From Syntrophaceae bacterium (GTDB lineage Bacteria > Desulfobacterota > SM23-61): a stretch of DNA of 41,131 nucleotides. The stretch is from positions 1 to 41,131 of the forward strand of contig JACAEW010000217.1 in NCBI GenBank assembly GCA_013388675.1, given 5' to 3'. This document shows positions 27,982-37,163 of this stretch, piece by piece; the stretch's first letter is position 1, and each line of letters begins with the position of its first letter. Below the pieces are notes generated by a model. The model saw nothing but the letters and a program-made list of their open reading frames with translations, was not told the DNA's origin and did not search any database. Both the position numbers and the translations under genes were made by a program.

Positions 27982-28905
27982 TTAGGTCGGTCCGGGCGTT
28001 TGGGACTTCGGAAAATCCTTTTTTTCCCCCCTTTCTGGGGGGGGACCACTCTGGCTGACCGGCAACAAGACAGTGACCGTCGTTCCCTTCCCAACCTGGC
28101 TTTCGATGGCAATGGTCCCTTTGTGCTGGTGAATGATGGACTGACAGATGCTTAAACCCAACCCATACCCGGTCTCCCTGGTGGTATAAAAAGGTTCGAA
28201 AAGGCGTTCCTGCTGTTCCTTGGGTATTCCCTCTCCGTTATCGATAATTTGGATCTCCACTCTGTCCCGGGAAGGGAGAAGGCGGGTCTCCAGGATCACC
28301 TTTCCTTCATTGGAAACGGCATAGATGGCGTTAATGAAGAGATTCAAGAAGACCCGTTCTAAGTTCTCCCGGCTGGCCATGATTTCGGGAAGACGTTTGT
28401 CCAACCGGGTTTCAAAGGCCACCCGGCAGGGAGCGCTTTCGAGTTTGCTCATCTTCCACATGCTCAGGAGGACCTGGTGCAGCTTGATGGGTTTGAAGTC
28501 CAGAAGAGATGTTTTGGTGTAATCCAAAAATTGTTTGGTTAAGTCCTGCGCCTTTTGAGAGTTTTCGAAGATCGTCTGAACTTTTTCTCGGGTCGCCGGG
28601 TCTAGATCGACGTTTTCCAGACAGAACTGAGCACAAGAACTGATGACGCCAAGAGGATTTCTCAGGTCATGGAGGAGCCCGGCGGCAATCATCTTCCCTT
28701 CCCTTTCTTTGCGGGAAGCCTCATAGTGCCTGTTCTCCAGTTCCCGAATCAAAGCCGAAGCCCTTACCAACTGTTCCACCAGGGAGCGATTTTCTTTTTC
28801 TAACCCCTGAAGAGCTTCGCGGACGGACTTTCCCCGACTTCCGGCCGGCTTCCTTTCCCGGTGCTCTTCTGGCAAGGGACTTTTCTTTTTCACCTTTTCG
28901 GTCAA
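27982..28905 (-). CDS. soluble sensor histidine kinase
   Basis: The 307-residue protein has no transmembrane segment. A charged N-terminal coiled coil (residues about 25-68) leads into a HisKA domain with H79 in AAGLLHDLRNPLG, and an HATPase domain with the N box (NLFINAIYAV), G1 box (DNGEGIP) and G2 box (GYGLGLSI). There is no PAS, GAF or HAMP domain, so the signal probably comes through the coiled coil or a partner protein. The start is a TTG at 28905 with AAGG seven bases upstream; a GTG at 28893 is possible. The likely partner is the NtrC-type regulator downstream on the same strand. Confidence 0.9.
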   Translation of the reverse strand: MTEKVKKKSPLPEEHRERKPAGSRGKSVREALQGLEKENRSLVEQLVRASALIRELENRHYEASRKEREGKMIAAGLLHDLRNPLGVISSCAQFCLENVDLDPATREKVQTIFENSQKAQDLTKQFLDYTKTSLLDFKPIKLHQVLLSMWKMSKLESAPCRVAFETRLDKRLPEIMASRENLERVFLNLFINAIYAVSNEGKVILETRLLPSRDRVEIQIIDNGEGIPKEQQERLFEPFYTTRETGYGLGLSICQSIIHQHKGTIAIESQVGKGTTVTVLLPVSQSGPPPERGEKKDFPKSQTPGPT

Positions 28906-29551
28906 ATTTATCCCTTCGATCGGACCCGGATCGATGCCCGGCTTGGGAGGGCGGATCTCGTTTCCAAAGATTCTAAGGGCCCATGAAATCCTTGGCAGAG
29001 TCCACAGCGTCTATTTTATTATCTACCCGAACGGACATATAGCAAAAAAAACGAACCCTTTGCTTTACCTAATTAAGAAGGGGACCATTCATTGCGACGC
29101 TTTGCCTGCCGTCGGAATTTCGCCAACCCTCGCGTTCCTCCCAAAGAACCCGCCAAAAAGGCTTTAATGGGTTTATAATCATCAAAGCTTCATATCGTCA
29201 ATCGCATGCTATCACCAAAAGTGAAGAAAAGCAAGGGCAAAAAGAAACTTTTGGGCCGGAAAAACCCCGAAAGGAAGGGGAATCTGGGATCCCTCAAATA
29301 TTGGGAGCTATTTTCTCATGGCCCTAAACAGTTACAATCTTTTTGATTCGCTGCAAATCATCGGTTATCATAAATGAAGGGCGGAAAAACACCAAGTGTC
29401 GATAGTGGCGGTTTACGGACCGCCCCCACGCCGGCCTGGTTAAGCGAACATTTCCTTCCAGCCAGCATATATGGATTCATAGGGGGCTGAACGCCCGAAT
29501 CGTCTCCATAAATTTCCTAGCTTGATTATACTAGGCGATAAGGAGGTAGGA
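28906..29551. other. gene-free interval between divergent genes
   Basis: About 645 bases. It contains a REP-like element at 29405-29429. A 46-codon basic ORF (29206-29346) lacks a ribosome-binding site, and I do not call it. Promoters for both flanking genes should be here. Confidence 0.5.
29405..29429. repeat. degenerate REP-like palindrome
   Basis: The arms GTGGCGGT and ACCGCCCCCAC are inverted repeats apart from a 3-base length difference, around TTACGG. The arrangement resembles the perfect element at 11842. Confidence 0.5.
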
Positions 29552-30184
29552 ATGGGTTTAAATCACAAGGATGAGCGGGCGACCCACAAAATCTATTGGG
29601 AAAGCCTGGAAAAGACGGAGCCCAACGAGGTTTGCCGCAGGACCGGGGCTTCCTACCGCCAGGATCGGAAAGGATACCTTCTCCCTGTCCTGAACCAAAA
29701 ATATCTGATCCTGCCGGGGGAAAAGCGAATGCTCTGTATGCGGGGAGACCTCTGCGAGGAAGAATCCTTACGCGATTATTTCTTCCTCATGGTCTTACTT
29801 TATCTTTTGCATGGTCAAGGACAAGATCCCACCCATACCTGGATCAGCGAAAAGGAGCTTAAGGGGGGCACCACCTTCTTCCGGGGGCCTCATGCCCTAA
29901 GAACAGAGGAATTGACGGAGACTTTTGGAAAAGACCCGGAGGGTTTCTTGCAAGTGGGGAAGAGACTGGGCGGGGTAGAGCTTCTCTTCGGTGACAAGGC
30001 GTTTGCCTTGACCGTCCTTCCAAGAGTCCCTCTCGCCTACCTTCTGTGGAAAGAAAGTGAGGAGTTTCCGGCCCGAGTCAATGTCCTTTTTGACTCCACA
30101 ATCCAGAAGCACTTTTCCCTGGATGGAATCTGGTGCCTCGTGGCTGAGGTGAGCCAGCGCCTCCTGGAAGCCAGAAGTCGGTGA
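29552..30184 (+). CDS. DUF3786-family protein
   Basis: With the ATG at 29552 (behind AAGGAGG) the protein has 210 residues. The opening IYWESLEKTEPNEVCRRTGASY and the RGPHALRTEELTETFGKDPEGFL segment match my memory of the DUF3786 family, found mostly in anaerobes and methanogens, with no established function. The second half contains LFGDKAFALTVLPRVPLAYLLWKESEEFPARVNVLFD, also typical. There is no signal peptide, so it is probably cytoplasmic. The stop overlaps the GTG start of the M55 gene by four bases, so the two are translationally coupled. Confidence 0.8.
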   Translation: MGLNHKDERATHKIYWESLEKTEPNEVCRRTGASYRQDRKGYLLPVLNQKYLILPGEKRMLCMRGDLCEEESLRDYFFLMVLLYLLHGQGQDPTHTWISEKELKGGTTFFRGPHALRTEELTETFGKDPEGFLQVGKRLGGVELLFGDKAFALTVLPRVPLAYLLWKESEEFPARVNVLFDSTIQKHFSLDGIWCLVAEVSQRLLEARSR

Positions 30185-31074
30185 AAGGCAAAATTGCCTA
30201 CATCGTTGCCGACCTGGAAGGGTCCACCGGGGCCTGGACCAAGGCCCACACCCTTCTGAGAACCCCCGAGTGGCAGGAAGCAAGGGTCGAGCTGACCCGG
30301 GATATAAATGCGGTGACTGACGCCCTCTTAGCCAGAGGAGTCAGGGGCGTGGTGGTCAAAGACTTCCACCGGACGGGTTATAATATCATACCCGCCTATC
30401 TGGATAGGAGGGCCAAGCTGGTCTCCGGCTATTATACCGGGCCGGCAGTCGGGTACGGTAATTTGTATGGGGCCGATTTCGCCCTCTTTGTCGGCCTCCA
30501 CGCCGCAGGGGGGAATGAAAACGGGTTTCTGGCCCACACCCTGACCAGCCGGATAGCCGAAATCCTGGTAAACGGAAATAGGGTCTGCGAATCCGAGCTC
30601 TTTTCCACGGTTCTTTCTTCCTTTGAGGTGCCGGTGGCCTTTTTTTCCGGCTGCCCGGCCGCTTGCCGGGAGGTAAAGGACAGGATGGATTGGGTGGTCA
30701 CCTGCGCCGTGCCCAAAGACCTTTCAATTTACCAGGACCCGGATAAAAGGAAAGAGCATATCCAGAGAGCGAGGGGAAGCCTGCGAACCAGTGTGCTGGA
30801 GATGCCCTGGGTGGAGGGACTGGCGCTCTTTGCCATGAAACCGCCTTTTGATTGTGAGGTGATTTTCCAGGAAGAAAAAGAGGCAAATCGAATGAATGCT
30901 TGGGGCTTTCCCCGGGAGGGAAGGATCATTCGTTTCCACGCCGAAGAATTTCTGGAAATGTATGAAAATCTTCTAAAGATCGCTTATTTTCCCAAATTGG
31001 CCTACGCCCTCCGATATCTGGTAATTCCCCTGACCCGGGTCGTATGGGGAATCCAATCTTTAAAACACCTCTAA
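30181..31074 (+). CDS. M55-family D-aminopeptidase-like metallohydrolase (DppA type)
   Basis: The 297-residue protein resembles DppA D-aminopeptidases, zinc enzymes that cleave D-amino-acid peptides. The expected metal and catalytic positions can be read: D11 and E13 in ADLEGSTG, H63 in KDFHRTGYNI, H107 in VGLHAAGG and H119 in FLAHTL. The C-terminal 30 or so residues are extended and hydrophobic, possibly a membrane-associating helix. The start is a GTG inside the preceding stop (GTGA). Coupling with a DUF3786 protein suggests a shared pathway, perhaps peptide or D-amino-acid use; that is inference. Confidence 0.83.
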   Translation: MKGKIAYIVADLEGSTGAWTKAHTLLRTPEWQEARVELTRDINAVTDALLARGVRGVVVKDFHRTGYNIIPAYLDRRAKLVSGYYTGPAVGYGNLYGADFALFVGLHAAGGNENGFLAHTLTSRIAEILVNGNRVCESELFSTVLSSFEVPVAFFSGCPAACREVKDRMDWVVTCAVPKDLSIYQDPDKRKEHIQRARGSLRTSVLEMPWVEGLALFAMKPPFDCEVIFQEEKEANRMNAWGFPREGRIIRFHAEEFLEMYENLLKIAYFPKLAYALRYLVIPLTRVVWGIQSLKHL

Positions 31075-31150
31075 CGCTTGCGGATTATGGGAAGCAAAGA
31101 ATTCCGCATTCCCCATTTCGATTGCCGAATTGGGCAGTCCCACATTCCCC

Positions 31151-31179
31151 TTGATTTTCCAGGCGTTTCTTTTTATCAT
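31151..31179 (+). promoter_or_regulatory. promoter of tRNA-Pro
   Basis: TTGATT (31151-31156), a 17-base spacer and TATCAT (31174-31179), placing the start a few bases before the mature tRNA 5' end at 31191. Confidence 0.6.
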
Positions 31180-31190
31180 AGAAACATAAA

Positions 31191-31267
<77 letters not shown>

Positions 31268-31347
31268 ATGAAATCAATGGGGTTAGCCCTACGGCGAAGT
31301 AAGGGCCATCCCTTTCGGTAGCGGGTTCGGAAGCGGATATTTTGCGG

Positions 31348-31366
31348 GCCTAGTTTGTGGATTTTG
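31348..31366 (+). repeat. 19-base repeat, copy 1
   Basis: GCCTAGTTTGTGGATTTTG; copy 2 at 37066-37084 differs at one base. Both lie shortly before a G-rich hairpin terminator near the ends of the tRNA-bounded block. Confidence 0.6.
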
Positions 31367-31397
31367 GAAACCTGGCCGATGGGGGTATGGGAAAAAG

Positions 31398-31428
31398 GGG
31401 GAAGACCAATGGCCTTCCCCTTTTTTTT
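31398..31428 (+). terminator. rho-independent terminator after tRNA-Pro
   Basis: The stem GGGGAAG/CTTCCCC (31398-31404 and 31414-31420) is followed by eight Ts. It should end the tRNA transcript, about 130 bases after the tRNA. Confidence 0.85.
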
Positions 31429-31722
31429 CGATGCCAAAATCTGGCCAGAAAGAAACTCTCAAGTAGAGAGAGGACTTCTTCCTACGGTTGACACGATTTC
31501 CTGAGAGGTGTAGTTATCAAAACCGAACTCGAAGCTCGGATATAATTTTCATTCCTCCAATTTTGCTCAGCTGCGGAGATTGGCACGCTCTCCACTATTA
31601 GGAATGCCCAGCTAATGCGATGAAAATTGGTGATGCTTCCCAGGATTTAATTACGTTTGCCCTAAAGATAAATGGCCAATCTCATACTGACGAAGAATCG
31701 CATGACCTTTGAGAAAATCTAA

Positions 31723-34059
31723 CTATCGCACCAAAGTAAAGGGTACAATTCCCCAGTCATTACAAGAGAAATACATATTTTTCCCTTCCTGGGTGCCGCT
31801 GGGATTTTTGAAAAAAGTCCCACAAGATTCGATTCCCCAATTTGTTTTCTGCCACTTACTGCAGACCATGTCCCCTTCAATGCGGCTTTTGCCGGTATCG
31901 GCATAAACCGGTCCTCCTCCCTGCCAGGCAAATTCTCCATTCGACTTACGATCAAGAAACCATTGCTGGCCGTCAAAACCAAATCCTGTCAACTTTGCTC
32001 CGAAAAAAAGTCTTCTAATTTCATCCCCGGTTAATTGGTTTTCTGGGAAAGCAGGGAAATATCCCGAGGGCGTCCCCGGCAGTCCCGCTTTGATTATCCC
32101 CTCGGCATACCGGTTCGCAACGCTTTGGTCCTTGAAGGGGAAGAAGAACATGACCAAAGGCAGTTTTTGTTTGATGGTCCACCCTTTTTGGTAGATCTCC
32201 AATGCTTGACGGGCCTCTTTCTCCCGGCCGAGCAGCCCATAGATAGATGAAAGCCAGGCAGCCCAGCCGGTCAAATCAGGATTTATTCGTTGGGCTTTCT
32301 CCATCAACGTTGCCGCCTCTTCCAGGTTCCCCAGGCAGAATTGGGCGATCCCAAGTTGAATTAAATAGCGGGCCGGGTTATGAGGATCGAGGCGCAGGGC
32401 GCGATTGAAGAAGTCGATTGCCGTCCTCGGTTTACCGCTGAAATTCATGACAAAGCCCATCCCGAGATTGCAGGAAGGATCGTTGGGATCTAAAGCGAGC
32501 GCCCTTTGCTGTTCGGATATTGCCTTGTCATGCTGACGTCGGAATAGGTACAGCATGCCATTAACATGATGCGCAATGGCCGATGGATTTTTCATGGCTA
32601 GCTCAAGATACTCCCTAACCCGCAAACGCGCCTCATTTATGTTGATATCCAATCCCTTCCAGAATCCGACAACATACGTGCCTGTCCAAAGAGCAAGAGC
32701 CAATTCCCCGAATGCCCGCGCAAAGTTTGGATCAATTTCGGTCGCGTTTTTATAAGATTGAACCGCCTTGCCTATATCTTCGGGGGTGTACCGGAGATAA
32801 TGCGACCGTCCCCGCAGGAACAGGTCATACGCTTTCACATTGTTGGTCCCCTTCCAGGCCATCTGATCTTTTTCACTGCCAGTCAGCTTCACTGCCAGAG
32901 CAGTAACAATATTCTGGGTGACCTTGTCCTGCAAAGCAAAAACCCTGTCCATTGTTCCGTCATACCGCTCTGCCCATAGGTGATGGCCGGTCATGGCATC
33001 AATAAGTTGGGCATTAATTCGGATTTCCTCTCCGGCCTTCCGTACACTTCCCTCCAGGATGTAGCGTACCCCGAGATCTTCGGCTACATGTTTGGCTTTT
33101 ACAGGTTTCCCCTTGTAAGTGAAGGACGAATTCCGGGAAATCACCAAAAGGCCGGAGATCCTGGAAAGATCCGTTATCAAATCGTCCGTAATGCCATCAA
33201 CGAAATATTCCTGCTTTGGATCTTCGCTCATGTTCACAAACGGAAGCACGGCAATAGAAGGACTTTCCGGAAGGGGGTATTTCATCCTATCAACGGATGC
33301 GACCTCGGTTGGGACAGGTCTCAAATAAAGTCTCCAAATTACCCCCGCCACGATCCCGATCACGGCGACCAGAATCACCCAGCGATACCCGGAAAGCCGG
33401 GAGATTTTGGGTTTTTGAGGCATAGAGAACGGAACTGCAAGGGGTCCGGGAACCGTGGTTTCTAACATCGGCACAGGTTCTTTTTCCTTACCCCTTTTCA
33501 GGCTGGCGATGAATTGATCCCAGGCCTCGCCGTTTCGATAATCACCGAAGATGATTGAAATTTCATTCAAACCTACCCCGATTTTATCTATTGCGAATTT
33601 CAGCCTCACATTCTCTTCGCTTCCCATGTAATCAAAGAGATTCGCCCACCCATCCTTTTCGGCATCGGTAAAGGAATAGACCTTGCCGATGGCTCCATCC
33701 CCCTCCTCTTTCTTCTTCTTTCCCTCAACCTTGAAAAGCGGGGCATCTTCCAAGTTTGGAAGGGCGTCCCTCCACTTCGTGTAAATCCGGTGCAGCAGAT
33801 TCTCCCTCTGGGAGGATCCCGCCGCACCCCCGATGGTTTCATTTAAAAGGGCAAGCAGATCAAGGTGTTCCTGGAGAGGTATGGACTTGTTTTTCCCCGA
33901 TTTTTTCATCTCATTGACGACCAAGGAGATCACCGAGAGATAAAAACTTCGGGAAGGGGAGTTGAAATGCAGGATGAATGGAGTTCTGCCCTTGAGATGA
34001 AGGTGGAGCTTGAATTCATTTAGATCGATCTGGAGGGAAGGTCTCGAACTTTCAGCCAT
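31723..34059 (-). CDS. TolB-like/TPR membrane protein of the cyclase-associated type
   Basis: With the ATG at 34059 (GGGG six bases upstream; starts at 34071 or 34140 are possible) the product has about 778 residues. Residues 1 to about 215 form a soluble domain I do not recognise. One transmembrane helix (YRWVILVAVIGIVAGVIWRLYL) follows. Next comes a TolB-N/FlgO-like domain (SIAVLPFVNMSEDPKQEYFVDGITDDLI...GSVRKAGEEIRINAQLIDA), then at least four TPR-like repeats. The C-terminal region (LTGDEIRRLFFGAKLTG...SRIEGDMVCSKW...NPSGT) resembles that following TPRs in adenylate-cyclase-type proteins. No cyclase catalytic domain is present; the unknown N-terminal domain takes its place. It is divergent from the secreted-protein gene at 34401. 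Confidence 0.8.
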   Translation of the reverse strand: MAESSRPSLQIDLNEFKLHLHLKGRTPFILHFNSPSRSFYLSVISLVVNEMKKSGKNKSIPLQEHLDLLALLNETIGGAAGSSQRENLLHRIYTKWRDALPNLEDAPLFKVEGKKKKEEGDGAIGKVYSFTDAEKDGWANLFDYMGSEENVRLKFAIDKIGVGLNEISIIFGDYRNGEAWDQFIASLKRGKEKEPVPMLETTVPGPLAVPFSMPQKPKISRLSGYRWVILVAVIGIVAGVIWRLYLRPVPTEVASVDRMKYPLPESPSIAVLPFVNMSEDPKQEYFVDGITDDLITDLSRISGLLVISRNSSFTYKGKPVKAKHVAEDLGVRYILEGSVRKAGEEIRINAQLIDAMTGHHLWAERYDGTMDRVFALQDKVTQNIVTALAVKLTGSEKDQMAWKGTNNVKAYDLFLRGRSHYLRYTPEDIGKAVQSYKNATEIDPNFARAFGELALALWTGTYVVGFWKGLDININEARLRVREYLELAMKNPSAIAHHVNGMLYLFRRQHDKAISEQQRALALDPNDPSCNLGMGFVMNFSGKPRTAIDFFNRALRLDPHNPARYLIQLGIAQFCLGNLEEAATLMEKAQRINPDLTGWAAWLSSIYGLLGREKEARQALEIYQKGWTIKQKLPLVMFFFPFKDQSVANRYAEGIIKAGLPGTPSGYFPAFPENQLTGDEIRRLFFGAKLTGFGFDGQQWFLDRKSNGEFAWQGGGPVYADTGKSRIEGDMVCSKWQKTNWGIESCGTFFKNPSGTQEGKNMYFSCNDWGIVPFTLVR

Positions 34060-34400
34060 TTTTATCCCCATGGCTTGGGCTTTAATCCTGGATATTCTTA
34101 AAGGCAGGGAAGGTCTAAAAATAATCGCACGGTAAACCACCGTGTTCCACCGTTCAGATTATAACAGAAAGGTAATAATGATAGTAAATAATATTTAATG
34201 AATGAATAAGGAGCTTTATTATAGATATCGCTCCAATTGAAGGGCACCTTAATAATCAATTTATTTAATAATTTCAAATAATTATTAATTTTTCCTTCAT
34301 AGTATAAAGGGAGGTGAGGTCCTATGAGATGATCGATTTGGGAAGAAGGAGGGCGATTGTTCAGTTGGCGAAAACTTAAAAAAATAAGGAGGAAAATATC
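34060..34400. other. AT-rich divergent control region
   Basis: About 340 bases between the TolB-like/TPR gene and the secreted-protein gene. It is strikingly AT-rich, with runs such as TTATTTAATAATTTC and AAATAATTATTAA that form an imperfect inverted repeat. A TATAAA lies near 34310 without a good -35 box. Confidence 0.5.
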
Positions 34401-34931
34401 ATGACTGCAAAAAAATCAATAAGGGACCTCTTCGTCGTTATGGTAATTTTTGCGTGGTTTCTTGGGTTCGCCATTCCGGTAAAGGCCGAGACACAGACCT
34501 TAAAATATAAAGTCTACACTTATGTCATCAGGAGTGAAAATATCCCTGTCGAGGACGTGGAAGGACACACGGTGGGTTTGCATGTGCGTGGGGCATTTCT
34601 GGTGTTTGAGAATGGGGAAATCGGGACCATCAACCATGTTTCTACCACTGATTTGGTAAAAGGTTCAGGATCGGTTATGCAGTATGTGACCATAAAATTT
34701 GAAGATGCCTCCACCATTACCTTTAAAAGTCAAGGGACCCTTGGAGGAACCCCTACGGGGTCCTTGGCCGCAGGAGGATGGACAAGCGAAATCATCAAAG
34801 GCACAGGCCAGTTCGCCGGAATCAAGGGGACGCAAGCTGGAAAAGTCAAATATCTCCCCGTCGAAAAGGGAGAATCTGCGCCAAAAGGCTATGGGGAAGG
34901 CTCCCTGACTTTCACACTTCCTCCCAAGTGA
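34401..34931 (+). CDS. secreted barrel-like protein of unknown function
   Basis: The 176-residue protein has a signal peptide (residues 1 to about 29, ending PVKAE). The mature part is beta-rich with Gly/Thr-rich turns. The segment GTGQFAGIKGTQAGKVKY recalls the repeated turn of allene-oxide-cyclase/dirigent-like barrels; this is a weak, by-eye resemblance. AAGGAGG precedes the ATG. It diverges from the TolB-like/TPR gene and lies just upstream of the carboxylesterase gene, 164 bases away. Confidence 0.7.
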   Translation: MTAKKSIRDLFVVMVIFAWFLGFAIPVKAETQTLKYKVYTYVIRSENIPVEDVEGHTVGLHVRGAFLVFENGEIGTINHVSTTDLVKGSGSVMQYVTIKFEDASTITFKSQGTLGGTPTGSLAAGGWTSEIIKGTGQFAGIKGTQAGKVKYLPVEKGESAPKGYGEGSLTFTLPPK

Positions 34932-35095
34932 TTTTTGAGGATTGCGGATCTATGGAAGGGATTTTCCAGAAGGGTCTGAATAGGAAGGCTCCAGGGAATT
35001 CAAAAATTCTTTTGAAGCCATTCTTGCTTGCCCCTCCTGAATTCTTCCTTCTTCCTTAAATCGACTAGCTCTTTAATATTAAAAAGGAGAGAATC

Positions 35096-36799
35096 ATGGA
35101 GAAATACTTATTTATATCTGTAAGAAGGGGGGCATTAAATAAAACCCCCCTGTATCCTTACTCGTTGGTGATGTTCATACTTGCTGGTTTATTGCTGGCC
35201 AATGTGGCGGCCTTTGCACAGGGCGGCAGCGGGATTCCCGAAACCATCGCGGTCGAGGGCGGAAAAATATCCGGGGTTTTATTGGGAGAAAATAAGGACG
35301 TCCGGGCATTTAAAGGTATCCCTTATGCTAAACCCCCGGTTGGGCCTTTGCGCTGGAAACCACCACAGCCGGTTGATCTTTGGGAAGGAATTCGTCAATG
35401 TAATGAATTTGGTTCAGTTTGTATGCAGCCGGGTATTTTTAAAGCAATGGGTTTCCCCCTCGGTGATAAATTTAGTGAAGATTGTCTATCCCTTAATGTT
35501 TGGACTGCTGCAAAGAACGAAAATGCGAAACTGCCAGTAATGATGTGGATTCATGGGGGCGGCAATGTTGCCGGGGGAAGCACACTTCCAGTTAACGATG
35601 GTGAGTCTTTAGCCCGGCAGGGAGTCGTTCTGGTATCCTTTAACTATCGCTTGGGGATATTTGGTTATTTTGCTCATCCGATGCTTTCGAAAGAGTCCCC
35701 TAATAACGTCTCAGGCAATTATGGTCTGCTTGATATAATCGCAGCACTTAAATGGGTACAAAAGAACATCCAGGCTTTTGGGGGCGACCCTGGAAATGTA
35801 ACTATTTTTGGGCAATCAGCAGGCGCCTATAATGTTTGTTATTTAATGGCTACCCCCTTAGCTAAGGGCCTCTTCCATCGTGCCATTGCCCAAAGTGGGC
35901 ATGCTTTAGCGCCTCTTACCAATCGGCATTTGCGAGAGGGTTGGTACATGTTGGAACCCATGGAAAAGCAGGGTGAACGACTTGCCAAGGACCTGGGTTG
36001 TTCTGACGCAGCTGACCCAGTAGCTGCACTTCGTGCTTTGAGCGCTGAGAAAGTACTTGTCACCTCCAAGGCGGTAATGTTTGGTGCTGGAGGTGTTGTT
36101 TATCCACCCGGCAATACTTTCGGGCCAGTCGTAGATGGATGGGTTCTTCCTGATGATGTACTGACCATCTTCGAAGAAGGGAAACAGAATCTTGTACCCC
36201 TCATCGTGGGAGCGGCTGCAGACGAAGCCACGATTTCTATTCCCCAAAAAGTTTACGATACTGTAGAAGCCTATCGGACAATGTTGAACAATATTTTTGG
36301 GAAATATGCGGATGACATCTTGGCCAAGTATCCTGCAAATGGGCCTAATGAAATCCGAAAGAGCTTTTGTGACTACGTTGGAGATCTTCTATTTGTTACT
36401 GGAGCACGCCGCTTTGTCAGAGCGATGGAAAAAGCTGGAGGAAAAGCATATTTATATCTCTTCACAATGGCATGGCCTGGACCTATGGCCGCCGCCGGGG
36501 CACATCACGGAGGCGACATGGTATATATTTTTGATAATATCCACATTGCTAAAGGCATAAGAAAATTGCCATTTGACGAGAAACATCAAGCGCTTGCTAG
36601 GGCCATGAGCGGTTATTGGGTCCAGTTTGCAAAAACAGGAAATCCAAACAAAGAGGGATTGATTGAATGGCCGGCTTATGATTCAGCTAAAGATCAGCAT
36701 ATCGAATTAGGAGAGCTTATTAAGGTAGGCCAAGGCTTACGAAAGGATAAACTGGACTTTTGGGACAAATTTGATGCTGAACGACGAAAAAAACGTTAA
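35096..36799 (+). CDS. secreted type-B carboxylesterase
   Basis: The 567-residue protein has an N-terminal signal or anchor region (hydrophobic LVMFILAGLLLANVAAFA, about residues 24-41) and a complete type-B carboxylesterase domain. The opening FKGIPYAKPPVGPLRWKPP, the EDCLSLNVW motif, the oxyanion HGGG (153-156) and the nucleophile elbow GQSAG (S241) are all present. Probable triad partners are E376 and H470. It should hydrolyse an ester in the periplasm or outside the cell; the substrate is unknown. AAAAAGGAGAG precedes the ATG. The coding sequence is visibly more AT-rich than the window's housekeeping genes, consistent with transfer. Confidence 0.93.
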   Translation: MEKYLFISVRRGALNKTPLYPYSLVMFILAGLLLANVAAFAQGGSGIPETIAVEGGKISGVLLGENKDVRAFKGIPYAKPPVGPLRWKPPQPVDLWEGIRQCNEFGSVCMQPGIFKAMGFPLGDKFSEDCLSLNVWTAAKNENAKLPVMMWIHGGGNVAGGSTLPVNDGESLARQGVVLVSFNYRLGIFGYFAHPMLSKESPNNVSGNYGLLDIIAALKWVQKNIQAFGGDPGNVTIFGQSAGAYNVCYLMATPLAKGLFHRAIAQSGHALAPLTNRHLREGWYMLEPMEKQGERLAKDLGCSDAADPVAALRALSAEKVLVTSKAVMFGAGGVVYPPGNTFGPVVDGWVLPDDVLTIFEEGKQNLVPLIVGAAADEATISIPQKVYDTVEAYRTMLNNIFGKYADDILAKYPANGPNEIRKSFCDYVGDLLFVTGARRFVRAMEKAGGKAYLYLFTMAWPGPMAAAGAHHGGDMVYIFDNIHIAKGIRKLPFDEKHQALARAMSGYWVQFAKTGNPNKEGLIEWPAYDSAKDQHIELGELIKVGQGLRKDKLDFWDKFDAERRKKR

Positions 36800-36857
36800 T
36801 CCAGTCTGCTGATCAAAAAAGGAAGTTAACCCCAAACAACGACATTGAGGGAAAAAA

Positions 36858-36891
36858 GGCAGGGTCAGAAATGGCTCTGCCTTTCTTCTTT
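36858..36891 (+). terminator. rho-independent terminator after the carboxylesterase gene
   Basis: The stem GGCAGGG/CTCTGCC (one G-U pair) with a 10-base loop is followed by TTTCTTCTTT, 59 bases after the stop. Confidence 0.75.
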
Positions 36892-37163
36892 CCACACTAC
36901 ATATTGGGGTGTTAGCGTTAGAGCAAAAGCTTCGTTATCTGCTATCTATGTTCTATTCTCAGGGTGGTGAAAAGATTTCGTTATGCTCTTCATTTATTTC
37001 ATCGGGATGCGTCATTTTGCCAAGCTGGGGCGTTTTCGGAGTCAGTGGATAGGATAAATTTATAAGCCTCGTTTGTGGATTTTGCCTTGGGCGTCGTCGC
37101 ACGCAGGTGAGCCATCCGGTGTCGCGGGGATCAACCTTTGCGGTAGGGTCCGCACAAAAAAGA
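36892..37163. other. gene-free stretch with 19-base repeat copy 2
   Basis: Holds GCCTCGTTTGTGGATTTTG (37066-37084). Short open stretches occur on the minus strand, for example ending MTHPDEINEEHNEIFSPP, but without a start site that I can support. Confidence 0.4.

Larger units (their letters stand above)
31268..31722. other. gene-free start of the tRNA-bounded block
   Basis: About 455 bases with no supportable gene. It holds a 19-base repeat (31348-31366) and the terminator at 31398-31428. The ORF on the minus strand here is a translation of the tRNA and its flank. Confidence 0.5.

Noticed and set aside
29206-29346. 46-codon basic plus-strand ORF (MLSPKVKKSKGKKK...)
   Set aside because: No ribosome-binding site, low-complexity lysine-rich start, no recognisable family.
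31560-31600. Possible sigma54 -24/-12 promoter at TTGGCACG
   Set aside because: The -24 half fits, but the GC element at -12 (TTGC) is missing at the required spacing.
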